Of a stretch of DNA of 64,000 nt, positions 37,913-46,260 are shown one piece after another (the stretch's first letter is position 1; each line of letters opens with the position of its first letter). The notes beneath the pieces were generated by a model, which worked only from the letters and a program-made list of their open reading frames with translations, was not told the origin of the DNA and searched no databases. The DNA comes from Blastochloris viridis. GTDB lineage: Bacteria; Pseudomonadota; Alphaproteobacteria; Rhizobiales; Xanthobacteraceae. Location of the stretch: NCBI RefSeq assembly GCF_001402875.1, contig NZ_CP012946.1, positions 2,210,001 through 2,274,000 of the forward strand. Direction: 5' to 3'. The position numbers and the translations under genes were made by a program.

Positions 37913-38872
37913 TCACCCTTGACGCGCCGGGTGGGCATGCGGCAGGTCCTCTCTCTCCTCCCTTTCCCGCCTTTCTGCCCACACCTTCTCCTTCAGGGCT
38001 TCATTCCAGTCCTCGGCCGTCGGCGTCAGGCGGAACCAGTCGGCCCCGGCGGCTTCCGCGATCTCCCTCAGACGGCTAGCGAAAGCCGCGCCCTGGCTGT
38101 TGGCGTCCGTCGCAGCGATGAGCTGGGCTCCGGGACGCGCCGCGAGCGTCCGCAGCCCGGCTTCGGTTGCAGGCGACCAGCCGCCACCGGTGCTGAAATA
38201 GAGGCTTTCGTCCCGCGGGCCCTCCAATGCGGCCAAGCTCATCGCGTCGATCGCGGCTTCGGTCACGCAGATGCGCAAAGCCTCGAGCGTCCCGAGGCGA
38301 AACAGCACCTTGGATCCGCCGGTTGAGAATCCTCGCCAGTTCGGACCGCGCTCCTCCCATCTGGTGACAGCGCCACCGTCATCGACATGGGCCGCCCACA
38401 TGCTGCCGTGCGGGCCTTCGCGGAGCTGGTCCTGCCGGATCGCCGCACGGAGGATCATTTCCGGAAGACACCGTTCGTTATGCAAATAGTGCCAGGTCGC
38501 CGATCCCGGCCAGGGCGTCCGGCGGGCGCGCCATCGTTTGGAAAGAGGAGCAGGTGACTCCCGATCCCGCGGCGCGCGCCTCCAGCGCGGCTCCGCTGGG
38601 ACGAAGCCCACGAGTTCTGCGGCGCGGACGAGTGCGTCAGTGAACGCGACGCCATCCAGGTGGCGGATGAGCGAGAGCACATCACCCTTTGCCTCCGAGC
38701 GAGGGTCGAACCAGCCCTTCCCTTCATGGATCATGATGACGATGTCGTCGCCCCTACGGTGCTTGACTGCACGGCGGGTGTTCTCCTTCAGATCAATCGC
38801 AAATCCGGCCCTCTCCAGCACCGTAGCGCACGACACCCGCGTCTTCAGATTTTCGACCTCGCTCGTCGCCAT
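37913..38872 (-). CDS. DUF3991/Toprim-domain protein (plasmid primase-like)
   Basis: 319 residues starting MATSEVENLKTRVSCATVL. N-terminal CHC2-like half with GWFDPRSEAKGDVLSLIRHL, a DUF3991 middle (STGGSKVLFRLG), and a Toprim half with VTEAAIDAMSLAALE (catalytic Glu) and LIAATDANSQGAAFASRL (Asp-x-Asp-like D-A-N). Such proteins accompany rhizobial plasmid and island modules and may act in replication or transfer. The Toprim D-x-D is D-A-N here, a common variation in DUF3991 proteins. Intact and in line with the DUF1419 gene. Confidence 0.82.
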   Translation of the reverse strand: MATSEVENLKTRVSCATVLERAGFAIDLKENTRRAVKHRRGDDIVIMIHEGKGWFDPRSEAKGDVLSLIRHLDGVAFTDALVRAAELVGFVPAEPRWRRAPRDRESPAPLSKRWRARRTPWPGSATWHYLHNERCLPEMILRAAIRQDQLREGPHGSMWAAHVDDGGAVTRWEERGPNWRGFSTGGSKVLFRLGTLEALRICVTEAAIDAMSLAALEGPRDESLYFSTGGGWSPATEAGLRTLAARPGAQLIAATDANSQGAAFASRLREIAEAAGADWFRLTPTAEDWNEALKEKVWAERREREEREDLPHAHPARQG

Positions 38873-39078
38873 GTTTTCTCCCCGGGTGCCGCCGCATCCA
38901 GCCTTTCATGCGTGGTTCTCTCCCGCACACATTGCGGGACCACCACGCCCGGCCGCGAAGAGCGGAGCCCGCAAGGGCGCGGGATTGCAACTGACGAAAA
39001 AATGACCGGCGTCGAGCGCGGCGTAGCTTCCCTTGCGGGGGACCGCTCGCAAGCGGCACCCCCGAAGGGCAGGCCGGC

Positions 39079-39264
39079 TCAATGAGCCGGCTCGCGATCA
39101 TGGGGATCGAACTCGTGGATGATGTGAAGATCGTCGTCGTCGTCGAGCTCATCGCTCGGGAGCACGCCGTATGCACCGCCGGCCTTGAAGACGGTGACCA
39201 GGACCACCAGCGTGCAGGCGAGCTCGAAGGCGTGGTGCTGGGCGAGGGAAAGGTCGTTCGACAT
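39079..39264 (-). CDS. Small hypothetical protein of plasmid-type segment
   Basis: 61 residues: a hydrophobic N-terminal half (AFELACTLVVLVTVFKAGGA) followed by an acidic run (DELDDDDDLHII). No known domain. The gene is third in a row on this strand after the DUF3991 gene, separated by about 200 bases. Its downstream spacer is partly duplicated near 5.1-5.2 kb, which supports it being part of a conserved mobile module. Weak support for expression. Confidence 0.5.
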   Translation of the reverse strand: MSNDLSLAQHHAFELACTLVVLVTVFKAGGAYGVLPSDELDDDDDLHIIHEFDPHDREPAH

Positions 39265-39499
39265 CGTGAAGGCTCCATCCGAGAGCGGGCCACTTCCCGC
39301 TCGATGGCTCCCTCAAATGGCCGGGGCCGGTCGCGATCACCGCGGCGGCGAAGCCGAGAGCGGCGGCACGCTTGCGTCGCCGACCCCTCGCGGGTTGATC
39401 GTGGAAGATCCGGAACCGGACCAGGATGCCATCCCCTTAAGAGCGGGATTGCACGGCTCGCGGTTGCATGCCCTCTCGAACGCGATGCGTCTTCACCAG

Positions 39500-39743
39500 A
39501 GTCGCCCTGCAGCCGCTATCGCGATTTCGTCGTCGCGATGGTCCTGGCGGCTGACCGCCGCGACCTCCAAGCTCGCCACCGCCCGCATGCTCGATCCGCG
39601 CAACGCCGCCTCCAGCCTCGGCGAGGTTATCGGTCTCGGCTCGGTCGACGAGGGCGAACTATGCCGCGCTCGACTGGATCAGCGAGCGCCAGCCGGCGGT
39701 CGAGGTGGCGCTCGCCCGCAAGCATTTGCGGGAGGGCACGCTG
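39500..39743 (+). pseudogene. Frameshifted IS1634/IS4-type transposase fragment
   Basis: Pieces of one transposase N-terminal region appear in successive frames: DFVVAMVLA, then SKLATARMLDPRNAASSLGE and VIGLGSVDEGEL, then after a one-base slip at about 39660 YAALDWISERQPAVEVALAR and KHLREGTL. The order and wording match IS1634-like transposases. The C-terminal catalytic part is missing; at about 39744 the sequence switches to integrase-like DNA on the other strand. A relic only. Confidence 0.6.
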
Positions 39744-39880
39744 GGCGTAGAAGGCCGTGGTTGCGCGTGAGCGGTGCCGCAGCACGTCGCCGATCTCGTC
39801 GAGCGAGGCGCCCTTGCGCAGCAAGCCGGTCGCGAGGCTGTGCCACAGCAGGTGCGATCCGATATATTTTTGTGGTGGTC
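39744..39880 (-). pseudogene. Tyrosine recombinase (integrase) C-terminal fragment
   Basis: The minus strand reads SHLLWHSLATGLLRKGASLD then EIGDVLRHRSRATTAFYA, the C-terminal catalytic block of XerD-like plasmid integrases (H-x-x-R, then the Tyr nucleophile region). The catalytic H-x-L-R-H is HLLWHS, so the arginine is replaced by tryptophan. Only about 40 codons remain, abutting a transposase relic. Not functional. Confidence 0.65.
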
Positions 39881-39987
39881 GGACCCCGGTTTCCCTTAAG
39901 GCCGCGCGCGGAGCCGGATCGTGTCCCTGAACGTGGTGTATCTGCCGGAGCAGTCACCATTGGTCGCCGGCTTGGCCGGGACGCTCG

Positions 39988-41085
39988 TCAGGCTGCCATG
40001 TCCGGCAGGCCGACGAGGTGATCATCGCCGAGGGCGGTGATCGTCTCAAGGGTCATGTTGCGGGCTCGCTGCACGGCCCATTCGTCGTTCTGCTCAAGGA
40101 GGATGGCACCCACGAGCCTGGTGATGACCGCCTCGTTGGGGAAGATTCCGACCACCTCCGTCCGACGTTTGATCTCGCCGTTGAGGCGCTCGAGGGGATT
40201 CGTCGAGTGCAACTTGGCGCGGTGCTGGGCGGGGAAGCTCATGTAGGCCAGCACGTCCGGTTCGGCGTCGTCCAAGAGGGCGGCGAGCTTGGGGACCTTC
40301 GGCCGGAGTTGATCGGCGACGCGGCGCCACTGCTGGCGGGCGCTGTCGGCGTCGTTCTGGGCAAAGGCGGTGGCGATGAAGGCGGACACAACGCGGCGCC
40401 CCTGGCGGCCGGCGTGGGCGAGTACGTTCCTCATGCGGCAGCGTTGCCACGTGGCCGTCAACACCTTGGAGGCGGCGGCCTTGATGCCCTCGTGGCTGTC
40501 CGAGATCACGAGCTTGACGCCCCGCAGACCGCGGCGGGCGAGCTTCCTCAGAAAGGCCGTCCAGAAGGTCTCGGCCTCGGACGGGCCGATGTCCATGCCG
40601 AGCACCTCGCGCCGGCCGTCCGTGTTCACGCCGACGGCGACGATCACGGCGACCGAGACGATCCGCCCGGCCTGGCGCACCTTGACGTATGTCGCGTCGA
40701 CCCAGAGATAGGGCCAATCCCCCTCGATCGGGCGGTCCAGGAACGCCTTCACGCGCTCGCCGATCTCCTCGCACAGCCGCGACACCTGGCTCTTCGAGAT
40801 GCCGCCCATACCGAGCGACTTCACCAGGTCGTCCACGGAGCGGGTGGAGATACCCTGGATGTAGGCCTCTTGAATGACGGCGGTGAGCGCCTTCTCCGCC
40901 ATCCGCCGCGGCTCCAGAAAGCCGGGGAAGTAGCTCCCCTTTCGAAGCCGCGGGATCCGGAGCTTGACCGTTCCGGCTCGCGTCTCCCAGTCCCGCTCAC
41001 GGTAGCCGTTGCGCTGGACCAGCCGCTCGGCGCTCTTCTCGCCGTAGCCGGCGCCGGTGAGCGCACCGACCTCCATCTCCATCAC
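39988..41085 (-). CDS. IS256-family (Mutator-type) transposase, N-terminally shortened
   Basis: 365 residues with the DDE core: [14 protein letters not shown] (first Asp), [15 protein letters not shown] (second Asp), [14 protein letters not shown] and [19 protein letters not shown] (near the final Glu). Full IS256 transposases begin about 40-50 residues earlier; here an in-frame TGA precedes the GTG-ATG start at 41085, so the first DNA-binding segment is missing. It may be inactive. I could not define terminal inverted repeats; the element should lie within about 39.89-41.21 kb. It forms the right edge of the mobile segment. Confidence 0.85.
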   Translation of the reverse strand: MMEMEVGALTGAGYGEKSAERLVQRNGYRERDWETRAGTVKLRIPRLRKGSYFPGFLEPRRMAEKALTAVIQEAYIQGISTRSVDDLVKSLGMGGISKSQVSRLCEEIGERVKAFLDRPIEGDWPYLWVDATYVKVRQAGRIVSVAVIVAVGVNTDGRREVLGMDIGPSEAETFWTAFLRKLARRGLRGVKLVISDSHEGIKAAASKVLTATWQRCRMRNVLAHAGRQGRRVVSAFIATAFAQNDADSARQQWRRVADQLRPKVPKLAALLDDAEPDVLAYMSFPAQHRAKLHSTNPLERLNGEIKRRTEVVGIFPNEAVITRLVGAILLEQNDEWAVQRARNMTLETITALGDDHLVGLPDMAA

Positions 41086-41215
41086 TCAAGCCGACAGATG
41101 GCTCAGGCGCTGCCGGCTCACTGGATTTGGGCGCCAGGCCGCTTATCTTCGTGCGGATTGACGCTTGGCGGATCGATGGGGTTTTGCAGACCTTGACAGT
41201 GATGCACCGGACCGA

Positions 41216-41632
41216 ATGACGACATCCTGGGATTGGCAACCGAGACTTTGGCTCGGCGGCTTTGCCCGTTTGAGCGCCTTGGTGTGCCTGTTTGCGGGTG
41301 TCCTGGTGCTGACCGCCACCGGTACGCTGCAAGGCAGCGGCGGGGTCCTGTCCGGCCCAATCGACAGCGTTGCCGCCAGCGATCGGCTCACGCAGCCGAC
41401 GCTGCCCACACGCGATGGCGTGCGGATTACGGCAACGGAGATCCGCTGGGCGGCGATGTGCGCCGACCTCGCAAGCCCGCTCGGGGGAACGCCCGCGGCG
41501 CTGGCGTTCGACAGCCGTCCGCTGCCTGCGTTCGGCCCCGCGCGCACCACGACGTTCCAGACGCTGTTCGCGATCGTGTCGGCGGCCAGCGCAACGGTGT
41601 TCGACGCACGGGCACCACCCGCGGCGGGCTGA
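41216..41632 (+). CDS. Hypothetical single-span membrane protein upstream of secDF
   Basis: 138 residues from ATG 41216 (MTTSWDWQPRLWLGG). One membrane helix at about 17-40 (LSALVCLFAGVLVLTATGTL), then a soluble tail. No recognised domain. It lies on the same strand as secDF, 98 bases upstream, but the ribosome-binding site is poor and the IS256 element ends nearby. Could be a genuine accessory gene or an over-called frame. Confidence 0.4.
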   Translation: MTTSWDWQPRLWLGGFARLSALVCLFAGVLVLTATGTLQGSGGVLSGPIDSVAASDRLTQPTLPTRDGVRITATEIRWAAMCADLASPLGGTPAALAFDSRPLPAFGPARTTTFQTLFAIVSAASATVFDARAPPAAG

Positions 41633-41730
41633 TCGCGCCGCTCGGCAGAACACTTTCCTTCAATTTCTCACGTGATGGCGCGGACGGTCTGTCTGCGCGC
41701 GTCCTCGCGCGAGCTATTCGGATCACTCCC

Positions 41731-44283
41731 ATGCGAACGCCTCGCTGGGTGCTGGCAATCTATGCCCTCGTCATTTTCGTCGGCATCGTCGTCGCACTCC
41801 CCAACATCCTTACCCCCAATCAGCTCGGGGCGTTGCCGTCCTGGATGCCGCATCAGCAGGTCACGCTCGGCCTTGACCTACGCGGCGGATCGCACCTCGT
41901 GCTCGAGGTCGATTCCCGCGCGCTGGCGCAGGAGCGCCTGCAGAACCTGGTGCGCGATGCCCGCACCGAGTTGCGCCGCGCCGAGATCGGCGCCGCCTCG
42001 ATCCGCCGTCAGCAGGACGCCGTGATCGTGACGCTGGCCGATTCCGCCCGGCGCGCCGACGCCATCGCCGCGCTGCGCGCCCTTGCCATGCCCCTCAGCG
42101 GACCGGGCTTCTCGGGCGGCCACGACCTCGCGGTGACGCCGGACGGCGACGACAGCGTGCGCATCGCGCTGACGGCCGAGGGCGTTCGCGACCGCGGCAA
42201 TGCCGCCGTCGAGCAGAGCCTGGAGATCATCCGCCAGCGCATCGATCAGGTCGGCGTCGCCGAGCCCACCATCCAGCGTGTCGGGGCCGACCGCATCCTG
42301 GTGCAGCTTCCCGGCGTGCAGGACCCCAGCCGGATCCGCCAATTGCTCGGCAGCACCGCCAAGCTGAGCTTTCACATGGTGGTCCCCTCGGACATCGCCG
42401 CAACGGGCAGCGGCCTGCTGACCCTGCCCGGGCGCACCGCCGGCGAGCGCTACACCATCGAGGAGCGGGCCGCGCTGGCCGGCGACCGGCTGGCCGACGC
42501 CCGCGCCAGCTTCGATTCCCACACTCAGGAGCCAATCGTCTCGTTCCGCCTCGACGCGGCCGGCGCCAAGGTGTTCGCCGACATCACCCGTGCCAATGTC
42601 GGACGGCCGTTTGCCATCGTGCTCGACGGCAAGGTGCTGAGCGCCCCGGTGATCCGCGAGCCGATACCGGGCGGCTCGGGCCAGATCAGCGGCCGGTTCT
42701 CGGTCGCCGAGGCCACCGACCTCGCCGCCCTGCTCCGCGCCGGCGCGCTGCCGGCGCCGCTCACCGTGGTGGAGGAGCGCACCGTCGGCGCCGACCTCGG
42801 CGGCGACGCCATCGCCAGCGGCCTGTCCTCCGGCCTGGTCGGCTTCGGGCTGGTGTTCGCCTTCATGGTGGCGCTCTACGGCCGCTGGGGCCTCCTCGCC
42901 AACCTGGCGCTGGCGCTCAACGTGATCCTCACTTTCGCGGCACTGACGCTGCTCGGCGCCACCCTCACGCTACCCGGCATTGCCGGAATCGTGCTCGGCA
43001 TCGGGCTCGCGGTCGACGCCAACGTGCTGGTCAACGAGCGTATCCGCGAGGAGACGCGCAAGGGCCTCGGCGCGATGGCGGCGCTCGACACCGGCTTCAG
43101 GCGCGCCTACGCCACCATCATCGACTCCAACGTCACCGCGCTGATCGCGACCTGTCTCCTGTTCGCGTTCGGCTCCGGCCCGGTGCGCGGCTTTGCCGTG
43201 ACCATGGGGCTCGGCATCGCGATCTCGATGTTCACCGCGGTGTCGATCGTGCGGGTGGTGATGACCGCAATCGTGCGGCACTTCCGGCTGAAGACGCTGG
43301 CGATCGAGCCGCCGTTCGGCATCAAGCTGATCCCCGACGGCACCGCGATCCCGTTCATGCGGGCGCGGTTCGCCGGCATTGCGGTGTCGGCGGTGCTGTC
43401 GCTGGCCTCGATCGGGCTGTTCATCTATCCCGGCCTCAACTACGGCGTCGACTTCAAGGGCGGCATCCAGATGGAGCTCGCCACCGACGGCCCGGCGGAC
43501 TTCGGCAAGCTGCGCACCGAGCTCGACAACCTCGGCCTCGGCGAGATCACGCTCCAGCAGTTCGGCGGACCCTCGAACGTCCTGGTGCGCGCCGAGCGCC
43601 AGCCGGGCTCGGAGGAGGCCCAGACCGTCGCGGTGCAGACGATCCGTGCCAAGATCGCCGAGATCGCGCCCGGAGCCAAGATCGAGCGCACCGAGGTGGT
43701 CGGGCCGAAGGTGAGCGGCGAGCTCGCGACCGCCGGCATCCTGTCGGTGGTGTTCGCGAGCCTGGCGATGATGGCCTACATCTGGCTGCGGTTCGAGTGG
43801 CCGTTCGCAATCGGCGCCATCGCGACGCTGATGCTCGACGTCACCAAGACGGTCGGCTTCTTCGCGCTCACCGGGCTCGACTTCAACCTGACCGCCATCG
43901 CCGCGCTGTTGACGCTGATCGGCTACTCGGTCAACGACAAGGTGGTGGTGTACGACCGCATGCGCGAGAACATGCGGCTCTACAAGACGATGAGCCTGCG
44001 CGACATGATCGACAAGTCGATCAACGAGACGCTGGCACGCAGCCTCTACACCTCGGTCACGGCATTTCTGGCCATGCTGCCGATGGCGATCTTCGGTGGC
44101 TCGGCGGTCGAGAGCTTTGCCGTGCCGATGGTGTTCGGCATCGCGGTGGCGGCGAGTTCGTCGGTGTTCATCGCCGCGCCGATCCTGCTGTTCCTCAGCG
44201 ACTGGCGAGGGCGCCAGCGCGCGGCCGGCTCCAGCGCCGCACCCGCGGGCCCGGCGGCCGCACCGACCGACCGCGAGGCGTGA
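41731..44283 (+). CDS. secDF: SecD-SecF fusion, protein translocase accessory subunit
   Basis: 850-residue membrane protein that uses the proton gradient to pull exported proteins across the inner membrane with SecYEG. The SecD half (about 1-520) has the N-terminal helix, the periplasmic domain beginning LGLDLRGGSHLVLEVD, and the helix block AVDANVLVNERIREE. The SecF half follows with YPGLNYGVDFKGGIQME and GYSVNDKVVVYDRMRENM, the equivalent proton-relay block. Fusion of the two is common in alphaproteobacteria. Start ATG 41731 gives MRTPRWVLAIYALVIF. No YajC gene precedes it here. Confidence 0.96.
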   Translation: MRTPRWVLAIYALVIFVGIVVALPNILTPNQLGALPSWMPHQQVTLGLDLRGGSHLVLEVDSRALAQERLQNLVRDARTELRRAEIGAASIRRQQDAVIVTLADSARRADAIAALRALAMPLSGPGFSGGHDLAVTPDGDDSVRIALTAEGVRDRGNAAVEQSLEIIRQRIDQVGVAEPTIQRVGADRILVQLPGVQDPSRIRQLLGSTAKLSFHMVVPSDIAATGSGLLTLPGRTAGERYTIEERAALAGDRLADARASFDSHTQEPIVSFRLDAAGAKVFADITRANVGRPFAIVLDGKVLSAPVIREPIPGGSGQISGRFSVAEATDLAALLRAGALPAPLTVVEERTVGADLGGDAIASGLSSGLVGFGLVFAFMVALYGRWGLLANLALALNVILTFAALTLLGATLTLPGIAGIVLGIGLAVDANVLVNERIREETRKGLGAMAALDTGFRRAYATIIDSNVTALIATCLLFAFGSGPVRGFAVTMGLGIAISMFTAVSIVRVVMTAIVRHFRLKTLAIEPPFGIKLIPDGTAIPFMRARFAGIAVSAVLSLASIGLFIYPGLNYGVDFKGGIQMELATDGPADFGKLRTELDNLGLGEITLQQFGGPSNVLVRAERQPGSEEAQTVAVQTIRAKIAEIAPGAKIERTEVVGPKVSGELATAGILSVVFASLAMMAYIWLRFEWPFAIGAIATLMLDVTKTVGFFALTGLDFNLTAIAALLTLIGYSVNDKVVVYDRMRENMRLYKTMSLRDMIDKSINETLARSLYTSVTAFLAMLPMAIFGGSAVESFAVPMVFGIAVAASSSVFIAAPILLFLSDWRGRQRAAGSSAAPAGPAAAPTDREA

Positions 44284-44314
44284 ACGAAAGGCGGCTTTCC
44301 GGCTTGATGCGGTT

Positions 44315-44333
44315 TCCGGCCTGATCGGCCGGA
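44315..44333. terminator. Short GC hairpin between convergent secDF and cysK
   Basis: TCCGGCC (44315-44321), 5-base loop, GGCCGGA (44327-44333), followed by TTTCGT. It lies 32 bases after the secDF stop and 44 bases beyond the cysteine synthase stop on the other strand. A weak intrinsic terminator for secDF. Confidence 0.5.
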
Positions 44334-44376
44334 TTTCGTATGATCCGCTGGGAAGCCGTCGCGCCGCACCGCCCCG

Positions 44377-45408
44377 TTATTCGAGGCAACGATCGACCGT
44401 GGACCGGCGCTCCAGCCACGCCGGCACCGGCAGGTTCTTTGAGCGCAGAAAGTCGGGGTTGAACAGCTTCGACTGGTAGCGCGTGCCGGAGTCGGCCAGC
44501 ACCGTCACGATGGTGTGGCCGGGGCCGAGCTGGCGCGCCAGCCGCACCGCGCCGGCCAGATTGATGGCGGACGAACCGCCGAGGCACAGCCCCTCGTGCT
44601 CCAGCACGTCGAACAGCAGCGCAATCGCCTCATCGTCGGCGATCTGGAACGACACGTCCGGCCTGAAGCCGTCGAGGTTGGCGGTGACGCGGCCCTGGCC
44701 GATGCCCTCGGTGATCGAGGAGCCGTGCGCCTTGAGCTCCCCGGTGGTGTAGTAGCTGTGGAGCGCCGCACCGAGCGGATCGGCCAGCGCGATGACGACG
44801 TCGGGCCGGCGCGCGCGCAGAGCCTCGGCGACGCCGGCCAGCGTGCCGCCGGTGCCGACCGCGGCGACGAAGCCGTCGACCGCGCCGCCGGTCTGCTCCC
44901 AGATCTCCGGGCCGGTGGTCTCGACATGGGCGCGGCGGTTGGCGACGTTGTCGAACTGGTTGGCCCAGATCGCGCCGTTCGGCTCGCTCGAAGCGAGCTT
45001 GGCGGCGATGCGCCCGGATACCTTCACATAGTTGTTGGGATTGGCGTAAGGCACCGCCGGAACCTCGACCAGCTCGGCGCCGACCAATCGCAGCGTGTCC
45101 TTCTTCTCCTGGCTTTGGGTCTCCGGAATCACGATCACCGTGCGAAATCCCAGCGCGTTGCCGACCACCGCCAAGCCGATGCCGGTGTTGCCGGCGGTGC
45201 CCTCGACAACGACGCCGCCCGGCTGGATGAGGCCGCGATCGAGCGCGTCGCGAACGATGAACAGCGCCGCGCGATCCTTGATCGATCCGCCGGGATTCAA
45301 GAACTCCGCCTTGCCAAGGATGCGGCAGCCGGTGGCGGCCGACAGCGTCTTGAGTTCGATCAGCGGGGTCGATCCGATCGCCTCGATCAGGCCAGCGCGA
45401 ACCGTCAT
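44377..45408 (-). CDS. cysK: Cysteine synthase A (O-acetylserine sulfhydrylase)
   Basis: 343-residue PLP enzyme that joins sulfide with O-acetylserine to give cysteine. PLP lysine 44 lies in NPGGSIKDRAAL; EGTAGNTGIGLAVVG is the substrate loop (family T-S-G-N-T-G), GTGGTLAGVAEAL is the phosphate-binding loop, and GGSSAINLAGAVRLARQLG follows. The substrate loop reads TAGNTG rather than TSGNTG, as in many alphaproteobacterial CysK. The ATG overlaps the stop of the upstream Lrp-family gene by 4 bases, so the two form an operon. Confidence 0.9.
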   Translation of the reverse strand: MTVRAGLIEAIGSTPLIELKTLSAATGCRILGKAEFLNPGGSIKDRAALFIVRDALDRGLIQPGGVVVEGTAGNTGIGLAVVGNALGFRTVIVIPETQSQEKKDTLRLVGAELVEVPAVPYANPNNYVKVSGRIAAKLASSEPNGAIWANQFDNVANRRAHVETTGPEIWEQTGGAVDGFVAAVGTGGTLAGVAEALRARRPDVVIALADPLGAALHSYYTTGELKAHGSSITEGIGQGRVTANLDGFRPDVSFQIADDEAIALLFDVLEHEGLCLGGSSAINLAGAVRLARQLGPGHTIVTVLADSGTRYQSKLFNPDFLRSKNLPVPAWLERRSTVDRCLE

Positions 45409-45893
45409 GCGGCGCTCCTGTCGCGTGGGTTCTTCGTCGCCGGCGGCACCGGCAATGCGGTGGTGGCCTTGATGCGCTCCATCGCAAACCGCGAGGTGAC
45501 GTTCTTCAATGGCACGACGCTGATCAGGCGCTTGTAGAACTCGTCATAGGCCGCCATGTCCGCCACCACCACCCGCAGCATGTAATCGACGTCGCCGGCC
45601 ATGCGGTAGACATCCATCACCTCCGGGATCGCGACGATGGCACTGGCAAAGGTCTCCAGCCATTCCTTGGAGTGGTCGCCGCTCTCGATCGACACGAACA
45701 CGGTGAGGCCGAGGCCGATCTTCTCCGGCGACACCAGCACCACGCGGCCGGTGATGATGCCTTGCGCCTCCAGCTTCTGGATGCGCTTCCAGCACGGCGT
45801 CTGCGACAGGTGCACGCGGTCGGCGATTTCGGCGATCGACAGGCTGGCGTCGACCTGCAGCAGAGTGAGGATTTTTCTGTCGGTGGCATCCAT
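45405..45893 (-). CDS. Lrp/AsnC-family regulator
   Basis: 162 residues: N-terminal helix-turn-helix (SIAEIADRVHLSQTPCWKRI, about 18-37) and a C-terminal RAM effector domain with MAGDVDYMLRVVVADMAAYD. The extended C-terminus (after ERIKATTALP) is typical of the DecR/YbaO branch that senses cysteine. It is cotranscribed with cysteine synthase, so it may control cysteine level and its own operon. A symmetric candidate operator lies 62-97 bases upstream. Confidence 0.88.
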   Translation of the reverse strand: MDATDRKILTLLQVDASLSIAEIADRVHLSQTPCWKRIQKLEAQGIITGRVVLVSPEKIGLGLTVFVSIESGDHSKEWLETFASAIVAIPEVMDVYRMAGDVDYMLRVVVADMAAYDEFYKRLISVVPLKNVTSRFAMERIKATTALPVPPATKNPRDRSAA

Positions 45894-45954
45894 GCGGGGG
45901 AAATCCGAAATAGGAAAGGTTTGCGTCTCTTCGTCGCACTATAAGGCATGTATT

Positions 45955-45990
45955 TTCTATGAAACACCAAAGTTGCGCCGCTTCATAGAA
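45955..45990. promoter_or_regulatory. Candidate Lrp-type operator upstream of the Lrp-cysK operon
   Basis: TTCTATGAA (45955-45963) and its exact complement TTCATAGAA (45982-45990); each is itself a TTC-N3-GAA near-palindrome, centre-to-centre spacing 27 bases. The region is AT-rich against a GC-rich genome. Size and tandem symmetry suit an Lrp-family dimer pair. Confidence 0.45.
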
Positions 45991-46013
45991 TAATAATCTC
46001 CAGGCGCTGCCAT

Positions 46014-46055
46014 CGGCGCCAACACCTCCGCCGCAGCGCGGAGGTGTTGGCGCCG
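46014..46055. terminator. 18-bp perfect hairpin downstream of the sulfate operon
   Basis: CGGCGCCAACACCTCCGC (46014-46031), 6-base loop, exact complement (46038-46055). It lies about 206 bases past the cysNC stop on the minus strand and upstream of the Lrp gene promoter. In the minus direction an ATTATTATTCT stretch follows after about 20 bases, so it is a plausible terminator or transcript-end stabiliser for the cys operon. The remaining bases to 46260 hold no recognisable gene. Confidence 0.6.
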
Positions 46056-46260
46056 TCGAAAATTCCGTGGCGGTCGCGGCCGCCTGGCCGCAATGCCTCG
46101 CGGTCAAACACGATGGCGTCGCGACCGGCGCCGAACACACCGTGCCGGCGGTCCAGGCAATGCGGAACGGCGCCACGACGCCCTCCGGTCGATCAAGCCA
46201 TCGTGCCGACCGCCGAAAAACCCGCCTTCCTGAAAACGCGCCGCGATCCCAGGACATGGC

